A DNA stretch of 64,000 nt. Source: Callipepla californica brunnescens (Eukaryota > Chordata > Aves > Galliformes > Odontophoridae). Where the stretch lies: positions 18,719,368 through 18,783,367 of the forward strand of contig JALIRH010000004.1 of NCBI GenBank assembly GCA_023055505.1, written 5' to 3'. The translations under genes and the position numbers were made by a program. Shown here piece by piece: positions 47,001 to 58,570 of this stretch. The stretch's first letter is position 1. Each line of letters opens with the position of its first letter. The notes under the pieces were generated by a model that saw nothing but the letters and a program-made list of their open reading frames with translations, made no database searches and was not told where the DNA came from.

Positions 47001-50000
47001 AGCCAAAGAACTGAATATATCTTAAAGCCTCTGTGGCTCAGGGCTTTAAAGAAATAACTCTGCAAATAGAATGCTTCTGAAACTTTACATGCTGAATACT
47101 TAAGTATGTACTTAACGTTATTGAGAAGAGGTGAAAAAACATTATCCCTGGATATGGTAATAATTTTTTTATGGAACTCAACATGAATTGTGTGGAGAGT
47201 CAAAATTCTACATTAATTATCTTAAAACAATTTATGAGGCGTTATTAGTGTTACAGATAATTGTCAGAAAGAAAAACAATGGCACTTGACTTCAGTATTC
47301 TTCTCCCCCCGCAGTTGCTTTTCGATTATATGACCTAGATAAAGATGACAAGATTTCCAGGGATGAGCTCCTTCAGGTAAATAGCTTGAGACTTCTTTGC
47401 ATGATTCCATCATCTGTCATTTCACACCTGTTAGAATGAAGAGCGTTGTTGATAACAGTCTTAATGGAATTCTTGAAGGAATGTAGTGGTTATTTATCTG
47501 AAGCTTTAAATGAGAGAGGTGAAACCTTAGCCTCGTTTTGTAGCCCAGATTGTTTTATCAGACTGGTGTTTCTAGGTTTGGTTTCTAACTAGAGTGTTAG
47601 GCTAAGTAGGGTCTTGCTGGAAATGATTCCTAAAAGGAAGGTCTTATTGGTGAAGATACTTAAATATCCAACAAATATACGAAGCCCCTTAGAAGCTTCC
47701 ACATCTTTCAGAGGTGCTTCTGACAAGACTTCATGGGAGCATTGCTAGGGGTGAATGCGGTCATTCTTCTGGTGGTCTTCATACTCTCTAAGTAGAATAA
47801 AACTTCTTGAAAGTGCAGCGAGAATCTGCAAACATAATCAAAGTTTATCAGTCACTGTATGTATTCAAAGTAGGCTTGAGTTAGAAGTAATTACATACTG
47901 CTAATCCTGGGAAGTAGACATGGCAATTTGTGGTTCTTGATGGAGGACAAGGATTTGCTTTTGACTGCAGCTGTCCACTTTCAGTCTGTGCAGAAGATGC
48001 TTTACTAAGTGTGGGGGGTAATGGCTACTATTTGAGCATATGCTTAGAAAATTCCTGTAGGAAGCATTTTGAACAGCAGACATTCAAATCAAATATTTGT
48101 ATGTTTTGTGGGAAAAATGAGACAGAAGCACTGGAACAAAATGTTGTTCTTTTCTAGTTTCAAAAGGTGTTTGTTTGTTTGTTTGTTTGTTTGTTGCTAC
48201 TTCTGTGTCTTTTCAGCTGCTTAGTGAAAAAGCAAAAGAGGGTTTTGCCCAAGGTGGCTGAAGAAAGCTTACTTTCCTGGAATTCTTTATGTATCGGGGC
48301 CAATAATAATTAAAAAAAAACTACCCAAACTGTCTAGAAATATTTCCATGAGAATCTTTGATTTCTTTTAAGTCATTACCTAGACAGCATGCATGAGAAA
48401 CAGCGTTAAGAATACTTACGTTTTTATATCACTCATGATTTAAAAAAGAATAATCTAGGGACTTCTGTACATTACAGGTGTTACGGATGATGGTAGGTGT
48501 CAACATCTCAGATGAGCAGCTTGGCAGCATTGCTGACAGGACGATCCAGGAAGCTGATCAAGATGGGGATTGTGCCATCTCCTTTGCAGAGTTTGTAAAG
48601 GTTAGTAAACTACATTTTTAACAGAAGTAAACAGAACTGTTCAGTAAACAGACAAATCCATCAGACCTAAATGCAGATGGACAAATAAGTTGTTTAGGTA
48701 TTCCTTCTGCCTGCTTTTGGCTTATCAGGACAGCATTTTCTAAGCTATTCTTAGTGTGCAAATAATTAGTCCACATGTTTCTCTGGTGTAAGCTACAGCA
48801 CTGAACATACTTCAGGATTTTCATCTCATGCTGAGACTACTGCAGGCATCTATTCTTCTAGAATAAGGTATTTAATGAAATGGTGACGAGTTTAAAAGTT
48901 AGAGAGGTAGCAACGTACTGCCAAAGCTAGCTCATAATTAGGCAGTAGAGATGCAGCAAACAATGTTATATTGCCATTATAAGTGCTCCTTTCTACACAA
49001 AGAGCCTGACTAGCAGTAACAGCAAAGTAACTCTGCTATAACTGCATTGATCCAATTTCACTTGTACGTTTTCTGTTATGCAACTAAGTATATACTAATA
49101 TATGAGCTCCTGGCTATAGTCCTGTGAATTGCATCTTCTGGTGGTTGTCAGAAATTGCTAGTAGTAAGGAGCCATTATATATTCAGCAGAAAAAGTGGTC
49201 CTGTTGAGTAACAATTTTAACCTAGAGTGATGAGACTGAAAGGAACCAGACTCATCCTGGATGTGGACAAAGATGAGTTGAGGCAGCATAAACAAGTTGT
49301 AATGTGGGTGCTAGAAATGTAGAACTCCCTTTCTTTGAGAAATTTAAAACTTAACTGGGTGAGGCCTTAAGTGACTTGATCTAGCTGGCCTTTCTTTTAG
49401 CACTGGCTGAGAGAGTTGAACTAAATGACCTTCAGGGATCTCTTAGCACTTAAATTACTTGAAAATCAGATTTAAAATGGTCTGCTGTGGTCCTTATTTT
49501 AGTTCTTCAACTAAAGGGGCTGTTTTTGCCCCTTCTTCTAGTCTATTCCTCTGTTTCCTTACCATGCATTCTTATACTATCTAATTCTGGGAATAGTTCA
49601 GCCCTTTCTGGACTACTGGCAAACTGCATCAGTTGTATTTTAGTTGACATCATTTTTTGGATTTAAGTGGCTGGGGTTTCTTTCCAGGGCAAAACATAGC
49701 AGTCTATAGGTGAAGGAATGTCATGCCAAACTGAAGATACTCCATGTTCCTGCCTATTTCCTTTATATTTGCAGAAAATAATTATCTTATGTAAATGAAC
49801 TAAAATAACTGTTTCTGGATTTTTATTGCAGGTTTTGGAGAAGGTGGATGTAGAGCAGAAAATGAGTATTCGATTTCTTCACTGATGGATGGAGAACCTA
49901 TTCCTTTCTACCCCTACTATACAATGAATAGAACTTCATTATTTCCTCACCACCTTCCCCCAGAGCACTGGTACTGGTGCATATAAAATACATCTCCAAC

Positions 50001-51710
50001 CCTTCACTGGTTTGTTCTACCAATGTGAACATTCCCTGTTCATCAGGAACTAAGAGAAATAGCTGCCATGGAACTTGGAAAGGAGCATTAAAATCCTTCC
50101 ATTTTTAATTTTTACTTCTTCCCTTGTCTCCTTGTGCATTATGAGTAAATGTTTCTCCTTCCTACTGCAGTTTAATCTACAAACTGATTCTTCTGAGCTT
50201 TGAATGAGAATGGAAAAAGGAAAAAGTTGCCACAGAAATGCCTTCTGAAACACTTTTTGGAGACAAGCATCTATTCAAATACTAGGTGCGGTGATAATTA
50301 TTCACCTTTGTTTCCAGTAGCAGCTTCACATCATAGCTCTCTCTTTCTTCCTTAGTTGGAACATTATATGCGAGTTTTTTTGAATTCTACAAAAAGAGGA
50401 TATAGTTCTTATGGAATCATTGTAAAACTAGCACTGAATGCGTGGTAACAGTACAGAGGTATGACGTGGAGGCTTTCTTCTTTTTGGGATTGATTTATAG
50501 TCGGAGAATAGGCACAGTAAGAGAATGTGTGGTGGAGATGGACAATGGTGTCCTCAAAGGAAATAGGAACTCTGCACTAAGTCACTTAAATTGTTTCTGC
50601 ATTTGCTGCAGGAATGTTTCTTTCCTATGAGTAGCTTCCAGGCCTGACAGCCAGTGGACCATGAAGTACCTTTTCCAGCTTCTTTTACTCTAAGATCCCT
50701 CTTCCCATTCGGGTGGCTTTGCCTCTGAAGGTGTGAACTTGTTTGCCTTCATACATAATGCAAGAAGATTTATTAATGCCAAAAAAGTGGGATTTGTCTT
50801 TCTGTCACTGCCCCAGTAAGTGTCATGAAACATTACTGATTTTTTTTCTTAATTATAGTGACCTGGACACTAGTAATTATTTGCACTTTTCAATATAGAA
50901 GTCCTGGTCTGTTAGATTTGTGTTGATCATGCTAGGTGTGTTTATGGAAGGTTGGGCATGCAAATATCATTTAAAAGTTTGAGTACTAGTGATATTTCAG
51001 GATATATTTCTACATAAATTTCTCTGGAAGTATAATTATCCTATCATTTTTCTTTCATTAATACAGTTAATATAGTTACTCCTGATCAAATCAGGATGTC
51101 AATAGAATTGAAGGTTCAACAGCAGCACACTTTTCTGTGGTTAGATTGGTGAATGATGTCACCTAGATCAGCTGGAGCAGCCTATGGTCTGGGAGGACCT
51201 TCCAGTAAAACCAAAAAGCCCCTAGGAGCTTCTTTATTGAGGAATCAGTGTTACAGCTGCTTCTTTGTCATTTGTTAATGTTTCTATAAATACTGCCAGT
51301 CTCAAACTACCCTCATGTTCATTTTTTCTTCACTGTTCCTTGAGTCATTTGCGTGTGCAAAATAACGTGCAGGTCTCTGAAGGATTTTTGGTTTGTTTTA
51401 AATTAGGGAATTGCTGAGTGAAATGCTATCGTCTGTTGTTTTGCAGAGCACAGCACAATAAGTCCAGAAACAAATGTAAATCAAAAACCTCTGTGTGAGG
51501 AAAAGCAGCTTTGGCTGTCATGTAAAATAGGGTTGTAATAATGTTGTTTTGTTTTTTGAAGTTGTAGGCATTGTGGTCTGCTTTAAAGTAAGTGTTGCTC
51601 TCTTCTTTTCTGGCTGTATAGTTGTAACCTACAGTTGTGCCTTATTGTCCCAGTGAGACTGGATATTGTATTTGTTAATCCATAAATAAACCTTCCACTG
51701 TATTTAAAAA
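35070..51710 (+). CDS. CHP1: CHP1, calcineurin B-like EF-hand protein, complete
   Basis: Seven exons join to 588 bp encoding 195 aa, the usual CHP1 length, almost identical to human CHP1 as I recall it. CHP1 binds the cytoplasmic tail of Na+/H+ exchangers (NHE1), acts in vesicle traffic, and is an obligate partner of GPAT4. Seen: N-myristoylation signal MGSRAS; degenerate N-terminal EF hands; the CHP-specific linker (about 88-116); EF3 loop D123-E134 ([12 protein letters not shown]) and EF4 loop D164-E175 ([12 protein letters not shown]), both with intact calcium-ligand positions; and C-terminus KMSIRFLH. The upstream frame is open to a GTG at 35051 without any ATG, so 35141 is the start; myristoylation requires it too. 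TSS is estimated near 35070. Confidence 0.99.
35141..35207 (+). CDS. CHP1: CHP1 exon 1 (residues 1-23)
   Basis: Encodes [19 protein letters not shown] and ETG, then donor GTGAGTAC. G2 is the myristoylation site. Confidence 0.99.
35208..39560 (+). other. CHP1 intron 1
   Basis: A 4.35-kb intron. It contains a 21-bp tandem duplication (35741-35781) and two protein-like minus-strand ORFs (36514-36800 and 38993-39301) discussed as findings. No recognised transposon. Confidence 0.6.
35741..35781 (+). repeat. 21-bp tandem duplication in CHP1 intron 1
   Basis: The unit TTCAGGGCCACTTTCAGTC plus two bases occurs twice back to back (35741-35761 and 35762-35781), differing only at the end. Confidence 0.9.
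39561..39633 (+). CDS. CHP1: CHP1 exon 2 (residues 23-47)
   Basis: Encodes [19 protein letters not shown] and ENGTLS, the degenerate EF1. The acceptor is preceded by a long T tract (CTTTCTTCAG); donor GTAGGT. Confidence 0.99.
39634..45462 (+). other. CHP1 intron 2
   Basis: A 5.8-kb intron with no CHP1 exon. Minus-strand ORFs at 40178-40576, 41789-42006 and 42198-42443 are longer than expected for AT-rich sequence, but I cannot assign them. Confidence 0.6.
45463..45543 (+). CDS. CHP1: CHP1 exon 3 (residues 47-74)
   Basis: Encodes [19 protein letters not shown] and INAFFSEG. Acceptor TTTACTTAG, donor GTGAGT. Confidence 0.99.
46416..46543 (+). CDS. CHP1: CHP1 exon 4 (residues 74-117)
   Basis: Encodes [18 protein letters not shown] and the CHP-unique acidic linker ([19 protein letters not shown]) between the EF-hand lobes, used for NHE binding in known structures. 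Acceptor TTGTGCAG, donor GTAAGA. Confidence 0.99.
47315..47376 (+). CDS. CHP1: CHP1 exon 5 (residues 117-137), EF3
   Basis: Encodes [20 protein letters not shown], carrying the complete EF3 calcium loop. Acceptor CCCCCCGCAG, donor GTAAAT. Confidence 0.99.
48169..48195 (+). repeat. (GTTT)n microsatellite in CHP1 intron 5
   Basis: About seven uninterrupted GTTT units. Confidence 0.9.
48478..48600 (+). CDS. CHP1: CHP1 exon 6 (residues 138-178), EF4
   Basis: Encodes [19 protein letters not shown], which includes a leucine-rich nuclear-export-like segment, then the EF4 loop [12 protein letters not shown]. Cys169 and Ala174 differ from the human Ser and Thr as I recall them. Acceptor ATTACAG, donor GTTAGT. 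Confidence 0.98.
49320..49460 (+). mobile_element. diverged CR1-like fragment in CHP1 intron 6
   Basis: AACTGGGTGAGGCCTTAAGTG, CTAGCTGGCC, then GAGTTGAACTAAATGACCTT and CAGGGATCTCTTAGCA follow the order of an older CR1 3' region (GTTGGACTAGATGATCT-type). It is heavily mutated and may extend left to about 49225. Confidence 0.65.
49832..49885 (+). CDS. CHP1: CHP1 exon 7, coding part (residues 179-195 and stop)
   Basis: Encodes [17 protein letters not shown] and then TGA. Acceptor TTATTGCAG. Confidence 0.99.
   Translation, partial: VLEKVDVEQKMSIRFLH
49886..51710 (+). other. CHP1: CHP1 3' UTR
   Basis: A 1.8-kb 3' UTR running from the stop codon to the AATAAA at 51685-51690. A weaker ATTAAA at 50087-50092 could serve a short isoform. 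No repeat is recognised. Confidence 0.8.
51685..51690 (+). terminator. CHP1: CHP1 poly(A) signal
   Basis: AATAAA in a CATAAATAAACC context, about 20 nt before the expected cleavage site. Confidence 0.8.
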
Positions 51711-53040
51711 AACAGCACTATTTCTTTATTGTGACTGATGATCCTCTGGCAAGAAAAGTACTAGTGGAATAGTGCTAGCATGCTTTACAGATGAATTCTT
51801 GTAACTTAGCTTGTTTTCAGAGTGTTGCCAAATCCTTCATTCTGCTGGTGGAGTGGAAGTGGTGCAAAACAGGACATCCACAGGAGAGCATGTAACACTA
51901 CAGCATGGATTATGCAACAATGGGGGCTCTGCATTTCTTCATGGTTCCAAACAAGGTGTGTTTTGTTTTTTGTTTTGTTTTGTTTTTTTTTTCCTTCCCA
52001 GTGTTTTAGTCTGTTGTTAAGAACAGAGCCTTACTGTCATTTTACAAGTTCTAGCTTAGGAAACTTATTTCTGCTAACCTGCTGTAAGGTGAATTCAAAT
52101 ACTTGAAGTGAACAGGAAGGGTGAAGGAAAAAAAAGCAGAAGCTGACTTTGTTTAAATCAATCAGTAGTGGTGTGGTATGCGAAGCTATAGGAAGGCAAG
52201 CTTAAGCTCACAGAATCTAGCATCTTTCCTGAAGCTTATAGGCCAATTTTCAGAGATGGGCTTTGGTTTTCAAGAAGTGTGTTTTTGTCTTCCTTCATGG
52301 GAAGGAGCTGATTGATAAGTACTGTTAGCAGCCTGCCTGGGGCAAAGGCCTTAGCATACCCCTTGCTAGCCAAGGGTAAGCTCCACAAAAACATGTTTAT
52401 CTGGTTTCACAGCTCCAGCTGTCTGCAGCTGGGTGTTCTATTCAGTGTTCTGCAGTCTGTGTATTTAACTTGTGAACTGGAAGGTGGCAGATGAGTTTTA
52501 CAGAATGGAGATCTGTTTTGTTTTGAATTCTTTAAGCTGCGCAGATGTAAGCAGGTGTCTGCAAAATCTCCTCTAGCTTGTTTGTATGAAAGAAAAGCTC
52601 AAGTCTTGAGAATAAAGGTAAAAGTTAAGGTCTGGAAGGGGAATAAGATCATCTGTCCGAAAAGTCAGCAAAAGGGGCAGGAATTGAAATACAGATGAAC
52701 CATTTTCCAGTCTACTGGCACGTGGGAAACAATTCTGTTTAGAGGTTAGCAGACTTGAGTGTCATACGTTGAGGCTTACAGTTGGTTTCTTATATACAGT
52801 GAAGACTACAGAAAGTAGGAAGACGGTTGGGAATTCTTCCCGAGGGAAGGCGAACGCGCTGATTTATGTAGCTGCAGGCCTGTAAGCTTGGGTTAAACAG
52901 GGTTTACAGACTTTGACTCAGCGAATGGGTGTGAAACAATGTTGCTTTCCTGAATTATAGGATGGAAACATTACTCGAAGGTCTTTTCAGTTCTTTGAAA
53001 CTGCGCTTGGGGAGTGTGTGGATGTAACAGTGAAGTCGGC
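51711..53040. other. CHP1-OIP5-AS1 intergenic region
   Basis: Contains a T/G simple repeat near 51957-51990. I see no exon or RNA gene. The region grades into the cyrano CpG island at its right end. Confidence 0.6.
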
Positions 53041-53824
53041 AGGAGGACGCGTTTGGGGTGAGCTTGGAGCAGCGGCAGCGTGCATTGGGCGGGTAAGGAT
53101 TCCCCTGCGCCGGCTGCTCGCGGCCGCCGTGAGGCACTGCGCGCTGGGGGCGTTTCCCGGGAGTTCCTGAATGGATAAGTACTCCTTCACACTACTCGGT
53201 GTGTTCGCCAGTCATGGCCGAGTGTAAAATTACAGTTGCCGGCGGGGGCGGTAAAAATAGATGCGTCTGTGCCGCGGAATCCGGCAGTAGGAGCGGAGGC
53301 GGCCTCTCGGAGCGGCCCCCTCTCCCGGTGAAGGCGGCAGGGCGCCGGCTCGGCTGCTCGTCACGCAGCCCCGGGGACGTGACCGTTAGCGTGCGCTGAA
53401 TGGAGGGCGGGCGGCGTCAGTCCCGGCGCTGGGGTCGGCCGGCGGCAGGCTCCGTGCGGCGGGCCCGCTCTTTCCCGCCGCCCGTGCGGCCGGAGCCGCT
53501 CATCCCGCGGCCGCCGCCCGTCCCGCCGGGGCCGCCCTTCCCGAGCCGCTCCTTCAAATTCCCGTGGAGGTCACCGGAGGATTCGCCCCAGGCCGGCCCG
53601 CTCGCGCTGCCCAGCCAATCGCCTTGCAGGCGTGTGCTCTCCGCGGGGCCAATGGGAAAGGGCCGCCTCGTAGGCGGGCGGTGGGCCCCCGTGACGGACG
53701 TCCCCGGCGACCTATCAGCTTCCGAGCTGCGCGGCAGACGCACGGGAGCCGCACTCAATAGGCTTGCGGCCCAGGGGGCGGGCCCGCCGTCGCCGGGAGC
53801 CGCGAGCCCCCCGCCGGGTGGCCG

Positions 53825-53910
53825 CGCTAAGGAGGGGAAGATGGCGGAGTGAGAGGAAGAGGCGGAGGGGCCGGGGCCGGCCGCGGCTCCGCGGCCTTGG
53901 CCGCGCTCCG
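53825..53910 (+). ncRNA. OIP5-AS1: OIP5-AS1 exon 1 (start estimated)
   Basis: Lies in the CpG island and carries the YY1-type motif. It ends at CGCTCCG|GTGAGTGCGG, a near-consensus donor. The TSS is estimated. Confidence 0.65.
53838..53847 (+). promoter_or_regulatory. YY1-type motif at OIP5-AS1 5' end
   Basis: AAGATGGCGG, in the strand and position expected just downstream of a TSS in CpG-island promoters. Confidence 0.6.
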
Positions 53911-56900
53911 GTGAGTGCGGCGGGTGCACGAGGGCTGCGGCGCGGGGCCGCGCACAGCCTGCCGCCTGCCTCCACGCTTCCTCGTCGGGCCGGGCGCGGG
54001 CACGGTCGCACCGCCGCTTCCCTAGGCGCCGGGCCGGGCCGGCGCGCACCCGAGAGACTCCCGGCCCCTCGCCCGGCGGCGCGGCCTCCCCGCTCAGGGG
54101 CAGGCGGGGCCGGCCGGCTCACGGGCAGCACACGGGCGAGGAGGGGGAGCGGCCGGGCCCGCCGGCCTTGGATGCGGGGCGAGCTTGGGAGCCGGGCCGC
54201 GGCGGGGTACGGCGGCTGAGCCGGACAGGTGCGCTGCTGCCCGCTGGCCCCGCATCCCGCTGCCGCCGGGCGGCGGGACGTGGTGGCTCGGCGCGATCCG
54301 ACGCCGTCGGTGCGCGGGAACGATCCGCGGGGCAAAGTAACTTCGTGCCGAGGCTGCATCGATAGCGCGGGTCGCTGTGTCCTCAGTAACGCGGGGAGCA
54401 ACTGCCAGCGCCGTGAGAAGGGCCTGACCCAGCGCTGAGCGTGCACTGCCAGCGCTGCCTGTCCTGCTCTGCAAATGTGAGTCAGACGCTGTCACTCGCC
54501 CGGAATTCCTGGCGTTTCGTGTTTTATAACGGCTCTTTAAATCTCTACTTGATTACAGAATTTGAAGTGGCTGTCTTTTCAATGCTGACATAGGTAAAAG
54601 TAAAAACAAAAAACGGCCCACAACGAAATGGACAAATAAGTTTTCAATCTTATGTAGATATGGGGTGTCATCTTACTTGACCTGCTAATAAGGAATTTCT
54701 TTGTAACCAATGGAATAGCTTAGAAGAAACATAAGTGTGTTTTGGCAGCTAGTTCTAAAAGCAGTGGCTACTTCTGAGAACATTTCCTAAGGAATGCTTT
54801 CTATGTGCTGCTGCACATTTATATTCCTTCTAGTAACGTTAAGAGCAGCTTGTGAGCAACATAATGTTAAGGCTGCTACCAAATACCTGCTTAGACCTGA
54901 CTGTGGATGAATGGTTTGAAATGAAATGTTTGAAACGTGCCAAGCTGTTTGCCTTGATCACGTAATGTGTAAAGATCGTTTTTTCTTTATCCTGTAAGTA
55001 GAAGAATGGTAAGTTATCAGTTTCCTTTGTGTGAAGATGCACAGTTTTGAGAGGTAGCTAAGCACAGTTGGATTAATATTTATTCTAATTGCTTTGAATG
55101 CTCAAGAGCTCTCAGTAGTCAAATAAAAAGAAATTGGAGTTTTTGACACCCTAGTGTATGCCGCGTTGGCAAAGTGCAGTGCTTTACAGTCTTGCTTGTG
55201 GTACTGTGAGCCCGTGCTGTATCTGCACAGGCTGTGCATCTTACTAAGGTAACCTCTCATTGGGATGTCAAAAATCAGGCCAGCTAAGGCTAAACTTTCT
55301 GACTGAGTCTCTGAAGACTCTGTAATATCTCTTCAACGCCTCCCATGTTCATTCCATAGAACTAGAAAAGGAATGATGTTTGGGAGAAGTGCTGGTGGTT
55401 ACCTAAATGGGAAGAGGCAAAGGCATGTACAGTTTCTCTAAAATTGAATGTGCAACTAGGGATGTTTCTTTGCTTAAAAAAGTATTCAGAGAGCCATAGG
55501 ACCTATCTATTCCATCACTAGGATTTATATTTCATGGAATAGAAATTAGAACAGTGAAACAGCCTTCCCCATTTCATTTACTCTTGTAGGAAGTAGCAGT
55601 GTGCCAAAAGGATAGAAAATACCCTTGGGAACCTCAGAGGGAGAGAGGGTAAGTTTATTTTAGATAGAAATGGGTTATAGGCTTGCAACCTCCTTAACAA
55701 CTGGATGCATACAGTGCCTGAGATGTCTGTCCTGCAGCCAGGGAAGCATAGCAGGGTGTTTACGCCATCTGTCTAGCAGTCAGGGATCTTATGCAGAGGA
55801 CGAGTGACATCAGCCAGCAAATCCTTATGTCCTATGGACTCTTAACGTGGTGACTATTCTATACTGTGGGTGCACGTGGGTGTACCCTTTTGGAGCTAAC
55901 AGTGATCTGTCTCTCACCCTATCCTTCTCTGTGAATTGTCACTTGTTAAACTTGGCACTTTAAGCCGTTGGAAAGACCTCAACGGACATGGCATCCTAAG
56001 TGCTAATTTTGCTTTATGCATAATCACATATCTCCATTGTAGGTAACTTTCATTTGTCTCTGAGACCCTTTTCCAAAAGCCTGTTTCTAGGTCTTCCCTT
56101 CCTCATATGCTCATGATGTATAGTTGTATATTCTTCATTTTAGTGTCCGTTCCTCTTCTGGTGTGCTGATTATGTTAATTGATTGACTTCCCCCCCTTGA
56201 AGTTCATGGGAATTAATCTTTAGTTACAGTAGAGCAAAAGAAATACGAGTGGGCAGTAGGTCAAACGTTTGTAAAATTTTAGTTTCAAAATGTTTAAAAG
56301 GAAATAATCTATATACATAATGTTGAGTTTTCATGCATATTTCTTGTTCTAGATTGTATGTTTAGTAAGTAATGTAGGAAACAAGAAAAATAACTTTTTT
56401 TCCCTGAATTTCCAGTAGATTTTAATTATGGAGATGATGCTGTCACTGTCAGCTTTGGTGCCTGCCAATTTTAAATAGCCTTGATTTATATGTGGTTGCA
56501 TTAGCAAGTTCTTTGGATGCTGTTGTGAACCTTCTCCCACATCATCTATGGGAATTGGATAGAGAAAGTGTATCAGGAAGACTGGTTGAAAACTGGGACA
56601 TCTAAAATCAGTGAACGTAAAATAAATGATTGGTATTGGAGAAGACATTGTTTTGCTTTATTTTGAGTTACTTTATGTCACCTGCTGCCTTCTTTTTATA
56701 AAAAGACTTTAAGTTGAACGAGTGAAGGAAAACCCTGCTTCTCAAAAACTCATCTTGGAAAACATCTTGTTTCCATTTGCTTGATAAGTAAGCTTGGAGA
56801 ATGAGATAACAAACCAATTAGTTTGATAAATAATGGTTAATCAGTTGCTATTGGTTCCTCAGCTTCTTGAAGCTGCACAGTACTAGTGGAGTTCTTGTGG

Positions 56901-57802
56901 AGGGCTCAAATCGGGGTCAGAACTGACAATGGGAGGATGGTCCAAGCAGCCTGAAGCACAGTTCTAGGGATTGTTTGTCTGCTCAGTGCAGATTTTCTGG
57001 AAGTGGAGGTCTCTGGTGCTTGCAGAAATACAGTAATAAAGTCTTGTGCAGGAGGGTGAAAGCTAGGGAATACTTTGGTGAGGAGTGATCTGAGAGGTGT
57101 GCTCAGAGCTATCTGTTACACTTGTCATTTAAACCAAGCTCAGCATCCTTGAGAAGAGGCATTGTGGTTCCTTGCTGTAGTGGTTTATATTAACACAGAA
57201 GAGTTCCTTTCCTTGTTGAAGACTGAAATTACTGCGTCTGCCTCAGTTTCTATGAAATTGGCACATGTGTCTGTTGCTCATAACTTACTATAGTCTGCTG
57301 TTTATTTTCAAAATATATTCAATAAATTAATCTGGGCATTGGTGTATACTTTATTCTCCAGATACAGTGAGTTGAACATGGCTGTAGGCTGCTATCAGTA
57401 AAGTAAAAACAGATTTCAGGGGAAAAGGTAATTCAGTACTGTGTATGCTACGTTCTGTGAAAGGGACAGTCCGTATTTACGTTTTACTTCTGGTAACAGA
57501 ATAGCTTCTGAACCAGAGCTTTTCAGGCATGTTTTGGGCGTGTGCTTCCCACTGAATCCTGTTAAAGTTAACCATCCTGGGTCTTCCAAGCTTAGCCCTG
57601 ACTCACTCCTTTCCCTTGTGCTGAAAGAAGACAGTAGTTGTGATTATCTGAAAAGGAGCATCATGTTTAATGTAGAATGTCTAAAACTGTTAACTAGTTT
57701 CTTGAAGATATAGATGATCTTCTGTGTCTTGTGCAAGTAATCATCTGATATCTGAATAGCTTCCTAGATGCAAATTTAATTTTTTCATCTCTTTCTTTCT
57801 AG
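53911..57802 (+). other. OIP5-AS1 intron 1
   Basis: A 3.9-kb intron. After the CpG island ends near 54520 I see no exon, transposon or RNA gene in it. Confidence 0.5.
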
Positions 57803-57839
57803 ATTCTCTGAAGAGAATGCTGAGTGTAGAAAAATCATG
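57803..57839 (+). ncRNA. OIP5-AS1: OIP5-AS1 exon 2 (predicted, 37 nt)
   Basis: Bounded by a strong pyrimidine tract and acceptor (CTTTCTTTCTAG) and a consensus donor (ATG|GTGAGT). It contains the ATG (57817) of the 41-codon ORF that continues in exon 3. Confidence 0.55.
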
Positions 57840-58462
57840 GTGAGTGAAGTTTACTTAGGTACTAAATATAAGGTACTAAACTTCTCAGGTTTTTTGTTCT
57901 TTCCCTTCTTTCTCTTCTTCTCCCTCTTTCTCCTCCTTTCTTTTTCCCTTACTGAATAGATCAGTTAGTGGAATTTTAAGAAAATCTCAGACTCCTTTCA
58001 GAGAACTGGAATTTTGTCTAAGTGTCAATTTCAACTTGGGTTTTGCTTGAAATAAACCTCAATTAAACTATGTATGTACTAACAGAAATAAGTGCTTTAA
58101 ACGTTACTAAGTACCTGATCCGTGTTGTCATTGTACTCTGCAAAGAGACAGCAACTGAGTCATTGCATTTTCTTAGAGTAGTTATCTTAAAGGTAGATTT
58201 CTTAAAACAGAAGGATTGGAAGAACAGTAACGTAACCGAATGTCAATTATGAAGTAGAAGGTAAATTCAAAATGTCTAAGTATAACAGTCAACTTCCAGA
58301 ATTTTCATTTATTTATTTTCTCCTGTAAATGAATTAGACATGTTCTGGTAGTTAAGATATATAATAGACTGTTAGATTCCATTCTCAGCTTTGACATAAA
58401 TCTTTGTTGTGTTGTTTATTTGTTTGTTTTTTGTTGTTGTTGTTTTGTTTTAATCTTTCCAG

Positions 58463-58570
58463 GTCTGTTTTTCCTCACCTTCATTATAAGAATAACACTT
58501 TCCTGTCAACTGTGGATATGGATACTCGAGCTCATGATCCGCTGAAATATTTGTGTGCCTCATAAAGAAG
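58463..58570 (+). ncRNA. OIP5-AS1: OIP5-AS1 exon 3 (predicted)
   Basis: The acceptor AATCTTTCCAG follows a T/G-rich tract. A weaker donor, AAGAAG|GTGATG, closes it. It is open in one frame from its first base to TAA at 58563-58565. Confidence 0.5.

Larger units (their letters stand above)
53040..54520. promoter_or_regulatory. OIP5-AS1: CpG island, promoter of OIP5-AS1 (cyrano)
   Basis: A dense CpG block with two CCAAT boxes 34 bp apart (53615-53619 and 53649-53653), a spacing typical of paired NF-Y sites, and a YY1-type AAGATGGCGG (53838-53847) where a TSS would be expected. A strong donor follows at 53911. The long overlapping frames in this block are compositional. Confidence 0.8.

Noticed and set aside
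53400..54495. Overlapping 130-240 codon ORFs in the third CpG island
   Set aside because: Same compositional artefact; no splice-compatible or recognisable protein segment.
57315..57325. AATAAA-like poly(A) signal inside the cyrano locus
   Set aside because: It lies in predicted intron 1, upstream of the strong exon 2 acceptor and of the conserved miR-7 exon.
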